64,000 bases of DNA from Nocardia sp. NBC_01503 (GTDB taxonomy: Bacteria; Actinomycetota; Actinomycetes; Mycobacteriales; Mycobacteriaceae), in the NCBI RefSeq assembly GCF_036327755.1, contig NZ_CP109596.1, positions 5,518,001 to 5,582,000 on the forward strand. The letters are read 5' to 3'. A program made the translations under genes and the position numbers. Shown in pieces: positions 49,701 through 55,700 of the stretch; position 1 is the stretch's first letter, and the number at the start of each line of letters is the position of its first letter. The notes beneath the pieces were generated by a model that did not search any database, was not told the origin of the DNA, and saw nothing but the letters and a program-made list of their open reading frames with translations.

Positions 49701-52700
49701 TTCGTCAATACGATCCCCACCCGCATCCGGTGCGAACCCGCCGAGACCGGCACGGCGCTGTGGGTGCGTATCCAGAACGAACAGGCTCGTCTGCTGGACC
49801 ATCATCACCTCGGCCTCACCGATATCCAGGCGCTCACCGGTGGCGATGCGCTCTTCGACACCCTCATGGTGTTCGAGTCGTACCCCATCGACGCCGGTGA
49901 TATCCGCCAGGTCGCGGGGCTCGGCGAATTGGAGCTCACCGGGGTGACCGGCACCGACTCCACGCACTACCCGCTGTCCTGCACGGTCATCATGCAGGAG
50001 ACGATACGGATTCGACTGCAGTACCGTCCCGATCTGCTGAATCCGGCGACCATCGAGACCCTTTGTGAGCGAATGGAATTCGTACTCCGTTCGATCATCG
50101 CCGACCCGGCTGTCCCGGCGCGGAGTATCGATGTGCTGTCGGCCTCGGAGCGCCGACTCCTCGACGACTGGGGTCGGCGCAGGGCAATCGCACCGCTCCC
50201 CGGTATCGAGCCGAGCACGGGCGGTGTGACGCTGTCCACGCTGCTGGCAGCGGCGGTGGCCGCCAATCCGGACGGTGTGGCCGTCGTCGACGGTGACCGG
50301 CGGATGACCTATCGAGACCTGGACGCACAGTCGAATCGACTGGCGCGCTACCTCATCGGCTGCGGGGCCGGTCCCGAAGCCGTGGTGGCCGTGGCGGTTC
50401 CACGCTCGGTGGAGTGGGTGCTCGCCGTCTGGGCCGTCACCAAGACCGGTGCTGCCTTCCTGCCGGTCGATCCGATGCATCCGCTGGATCGCAACCGCTT
50501 CGTATGCACTGATTCCGGTGTGCGAGTGGGAATTACATTGTCGCGGCAGTCAGCCGATATTCCGGCCGAGAGTGTTTCGTGGGTAGTGCTCGACGATCCC
50601 GCCGTGATGTCCGAGATTCGAGATCTGCCGCAGACCCCGGTCGCCGATGCCGACCGTCGCACGCCATTGCGGGTGGGGAATACCGCGTACGTCATCTACA
50701 CCTCCGGTTCGACCGGTGTCCCGAAGGGCGTGCAGGTCACCCATGCCGGTCTGGCTGCGGTGGCCTCCGCGCAATCGAGTTGCTACGCAGCCGATTCCAC
50801 ATCGCGCGTACTGGGTGTGACCGCGCGGACCTTCGATATGGCCGTACTCGAACTGTTGCTGGTCGTCCCATTCGGCGCGACACTCGTCCTGGCCCCGGCG
50901 GAGGTATACGGCGGTCCACGGCTGGCCGAAGCGATACGGGAGCAGCGCATTACCCATGCCATGCTCACCCCGAGTGTGGCGGCCATGCTCGACCCCGCCG
51001 GACTCGACGAGCTGCGGGTGCTGATCGTCGCGGGTGAGGCATGTCCGCCCACCCAGGTGACGCGCTGGTCGCGCACCGACCCGGCGGGCGCCCGGCGCTT
51101 CTTCAACTGTTACGGGCCGACCGAGATCACCATCATCATGAGCATCAGTCCCGAACTGCGCGTGGATGATCCGGTCACCCTGGGCGCGCCGATTCCGGGT
51201 ATGGGCGCGGTGGTGCTGGACGCGTGGCTGCGACCGGTGCCCGCGGGCGTGGTCGGCGAGCTGTACGTCTCGGGTCCCGGTGTGGCACAGGGTTATCGGG
51301 GCCGCTCTGGATTGACCGCGTCCCGATTCATCGCCGACCCCTTCGGCGCGCCGGGCGATCGGCTCTACCGGACCGGGGACCTGGTCCGCTGGCTGCCGGG
51401 CGAATTCGACTCCGAGCCGGCGGTATTGGCCTATATGGGCCGGTCGGACTTCCAGGTCAAGGTGCGCGGGCAGCGGCTGGAACCGGGAGAGGTCGAGACC
51501 GCGCTCACCGATCTGGACTTTATCGACCACGCGGTCGTCGTCGTACACCGCTACGACACCGGTATGCGTCTGGTCGGATATGTGGTGGCCACGCCGGGGC
51601 GCGCGGCCGATCCGGCGGGGATCAAACGGGCGGTGGGGGAGCGGTTGCCGGGCTTCATGGTTCCGGACGTCGTGATGGTCCTGGATGAATTGCCCTTGAC
51701 CAGTAGTGGAAAGGTCGATCGGGCGGCACTGCCGGAACCGGTGGCGACCCACGCGACCTACCGTGCGCCGTCCACCGCGACGGAGCGGCTGGTGGCCGGT
51801 GTCTTCGCCGAGGTACTCGGCGTGGCTCAGGTCGGGGTCGGCGACGACTTCTTCGATCTCGGCGGGAATTCACTCTCCGCGACCCGTGTTTCGGCGCGGC
51901 TGGCCGAGACCATGGGGCTCGAGGTCGGCGTGCGCGATATCTTCGAATCCTCATCCGTCGGTGCGCTGGCCGAAGCGCTGACAGCGCGGACCGCTCGGGA
52001 CCAGGGGGCGGGGCCGCGGCTGGTGCCGTGGGTGCGTCCGGAGCGGGTGCCGCTGTCCTTCGCACAGCAGCGCATGTGGTTCGTCAATCGCTTCGCCCCG
52101 GACTCGGTGGCCTACAGCATTCCGCTGGTGCTGCGGCTCTCCGGTGCGCTGGATGTGGCGGCACTGTCGGCGGCGGTCGGGGATGTGCTGGCGCGACATG
52201 AGGTACTGCGCACCCGGTATCCCGACGCGGACGGGTTGCCGTTCCAGGTGGCGGTACCGCTGGCGGAGTCGGTCGCGCTCACGGATGTGGATATGACACC
52301 CGTACCGACGACAGCGGCGGGTCTCGGGGACGCGGTCGCCGCCGTGGTTTCGGCGGAGTTCGATGTGTCCCAGCGGATTCCGCTGCGCGCGCGCCTGCTC
52401 GCCCTCGGCTCGGATGAGTACGTACTGGTCCTGGTCGTGCACCACATCAGCGCGGATGGCTTCTCGATGGCTCCGCTGGCGCGGGATCTGGCCACGGCCT
52501 ACGCCGCCAGGCATGCGGGGCGGCGACCGGAGTGGGCTCCGTTGCCGGTGCAGTACGCCGATTACGCACTGTGGCAGCGGGAATCGCTGGGCTCGGCCGC
52601 CGATCCGGAGTCGCTGCTGGCGCGTCAGCTCGGCTATTGGGCTCGCCAATTGCGGGATATGCCGGAGGTGCTGGAGTTGCCCGCGGATCGTCCGCGCCCC

Positions 52701-55700
52701 GGCATTGCCTCGCATCGCGGAGCCAGGTTCGGTCTCACGGTGGATCCCGAGACGGTCGGTGGATTGCGCGAGGTCGCTCGAGCGCAGGGCGTGACGGTCT
52801 TCATGCTCTTCCACGCCGCCCTGGCAATCGTCCTGTCGCGCTTGTCGAGTAGCACCGATATCGCGGTCGGAACGCCGGTGGCCGGGCGCGGTTCGGCGCT
52901 GCTGGATGATCTGGTCGGCATGTTCGTCAATACGATCGTGCTGCGCACCCGGATCGATGAGGCGCTGTCGTTCACCGAACTGCTCGCCGGGGTACGCGGG
53001 GCGGATCTGGAGGCGTTCGCGCACTCGGAGATTCCCTTCGAACAGGTGGTGGAGGCTCTGGATCCGCCTCGGACGCAGGCGCATCACCCGCTGTTCCAGG
53101 TGATGCTCGCCTTCCACAACCTGGATGCGGCGGCCCTGACACTGCCCGATATCGAGGTGACGGCGGCGGGTGCGGATACCGGGGTCGAACGGTTCGATCT
53201 GACCTTGACGCTCACCGATACGCCCGATGACACCGGCGCTATGCCGGTCGGAATCAGCTACGCCACAGATCTTTTCGATTCCGCCACGATCGAGGTATTC
53301 GCGCAGCGGCTACTGGCGGCATTGGGGGCGGTGGCCGCCGACCCTGGCGTACTGGTGCGGGATATCGACGTGGTGGCGGAGGGGGAGCGGGAGCGGCTGC
53401 TCGCTTTGCCGAGTCACTCCGATGAAAATGGCTCTCTTACAACGGGTATCGGCTTCGCCGAAGTCCTGGCGAACGCCGTTGCGGCGAACCCGGACGGCGA
53501 CGCGGTGGTCGACGGCGCTCGGCGACTGTCCTATCGAGAACTCGATGAGCGCTCGAATCGGCTGGCGCGGTCGCTGATCGGGCATGGCGTCGGCCCGGAG
53601 TCGGTCGTCGCGGTCGGTATTCCGCGATCCCTCGAATGGGTGTCGGCGGTGTGGGCGGTCGTCAAGACCGGTGCCGCCTTCGTCTCGGTCGATCCGGCGC
53701 ATCCGGTCGAGCGCAATCGCTATGTGCTCGCGGATTCCGGTGCTCGAGTGGGCATTACCCTTGCCGCGCATGCCGATACACTGGTGGCGGAGAACCCGTC
53801 CTGGCTGGTGCTGGACGATCCGGCGGTCGCCGCGCAGCTCGAGCGCGAGGTCGGCACCCCGGTGGCCGAGGCCGACCGGCGAGCTCCCGTGCGAGTGGGC
53901 AATACCGCCTACCTCGTCTACACCTCGGGCTCGACCGGTGCACCCAAGGGCGTCGAGGTGACGCATGCGGGCTTGGCGGCGGTGCTCGCCGATCACCGGC
54001 GTCGCTGTGCGGCCGATCCGGATTCACGGGTCCTGAGTGTGGCCGCACGCACCTTCGACGCCGCGATCCTGGAGCTGCTGCTGGCAATCGACGCGGCCGC
54101 GACGCTCGTTATCGCACCCACCGATGTCTATGGTGGACAACCGCTCTGGGATTTGATGCGCGACGAGGGCATTACCCACGCCTTCCTCACACCCACCGTC
54201 GCGGTCTCGATCGACGCGGCCGGCCTGGAAGATCTGCGGGTGGTGCTCACCGGTGGTGATCGGTGCACGCCACAGCTGGCATCGAGGTGGTCCGGCAGCG
54301 ACGTGGCCGGTTGCCGCCGGGTGCACAATCTCTACGGTCCCGCCGAAGCCACGATCTGGGTGACCGGTACCGAGCTGACGCCCGGGCATACCGTGGATAT
54401 CGGTGGCGCGATCGCCGGAATGCGTGTGCTGGTACTGGATTCGTGGATGCGTCCGGTCCCGGTGGGCGTGCTCGGCGAGCTGTACATCTCCGGTCCCGGT
54501 GTGGCGCGCGGATATCGCGGCCGCCCAGGTCTGACGGCCGCCCGCTTCATCGCGGATCCCTTCGGCGCGCCCGGTGATCGCCTCTACCGGACCGGCGACC
54601 TCGTACGCTGGTCGCTTTCCGAATCCGGCTCTGGCACACCATCATTGATCTTCGTCGGCCGTTCCGACTTCCAGGTGAAGGTGCGTGGGCAGCGACTCGA
54701 ACTCGGCGAGATCGAGGCCGCCCTGTGCGATCTGCCCGATATCGCACAGGCGGTCGTCGTGGCGTACACCGCGGGCGGCGGCGTCCGGCTGGTCGGCTAC
54801 GCCGTCCCGCACGCCGGATATGAGATAGACCCCGCCCGAACCAGGCAGGCGGTGAGCCAGCGTGTGCCCGGCTATATGGTTCCCGACGTCGTCATGGTCC
54901 TCGACGAATTGCCGATGACCGCCACCGGCAAGGTCGACCGCCGTCAACTGCCCGATCCGGTCTATCCCACCCGCGAGTTCCGTACGCCGTCGACCTCCTC
55001 GGAACGTCTTGTGGCACAGGTCTTCGCCGAGGTACTCCAGGTGGATCAAGTCGGCGCGGATGACGATTTCTTCGCCCTGGGCGGCAACTCCCTCGCCGCG
55101 GTACAGGTCGTCGCGCTCATCCACTCCCGAACCGGCCGCCGCATCCCACCGAGCCTGCTCTTCTCCGACGCGAGCCCGGCGGCCTTGGCGCGCATGGTCG
55201 ACAGCGACGCCGACGGTATGAACATCTCCCTCGGCGTCCTGACACCCCTGCGCTCCACGGGAACTCGCGCACCGTTGATCTGTGTCCATCCGGGCGGTGG
55301 CCTGGCCTGGGTCTACGGTGCGCTCGTCGGTCACCTCGCCGCCGACCGCCCCGTCTACGGCCTCCAGGACCCGCATATCGTCGCCGACGAACCCAGGCTG
55401 GAATCGGTTGGCGCATACGCCGATCGCTACGTCCATGAACTCCTGGAGCGGTTCCCGGACACCACCTACAACCTCGTAGGCTGGTCCCTGGGCGGCCAGA
55501 TCGCCCACGCCGTAGCGGTGCGCCTGCAAGAACTCGGCCACCGGGTCGGCCTCCTCGCCCTGGTCGACGCCACCCCCGAAACCGCCACCGAAGACCGCCC
55601 CGAACCCGAACAGGCCGAGGTGGTCGAAGCGGTAGCGCGCATCCTGGGCGGCTGGCGCGACGCCCTGGAACTCGACGAGGTCCCCACCTTCGACAACCTC

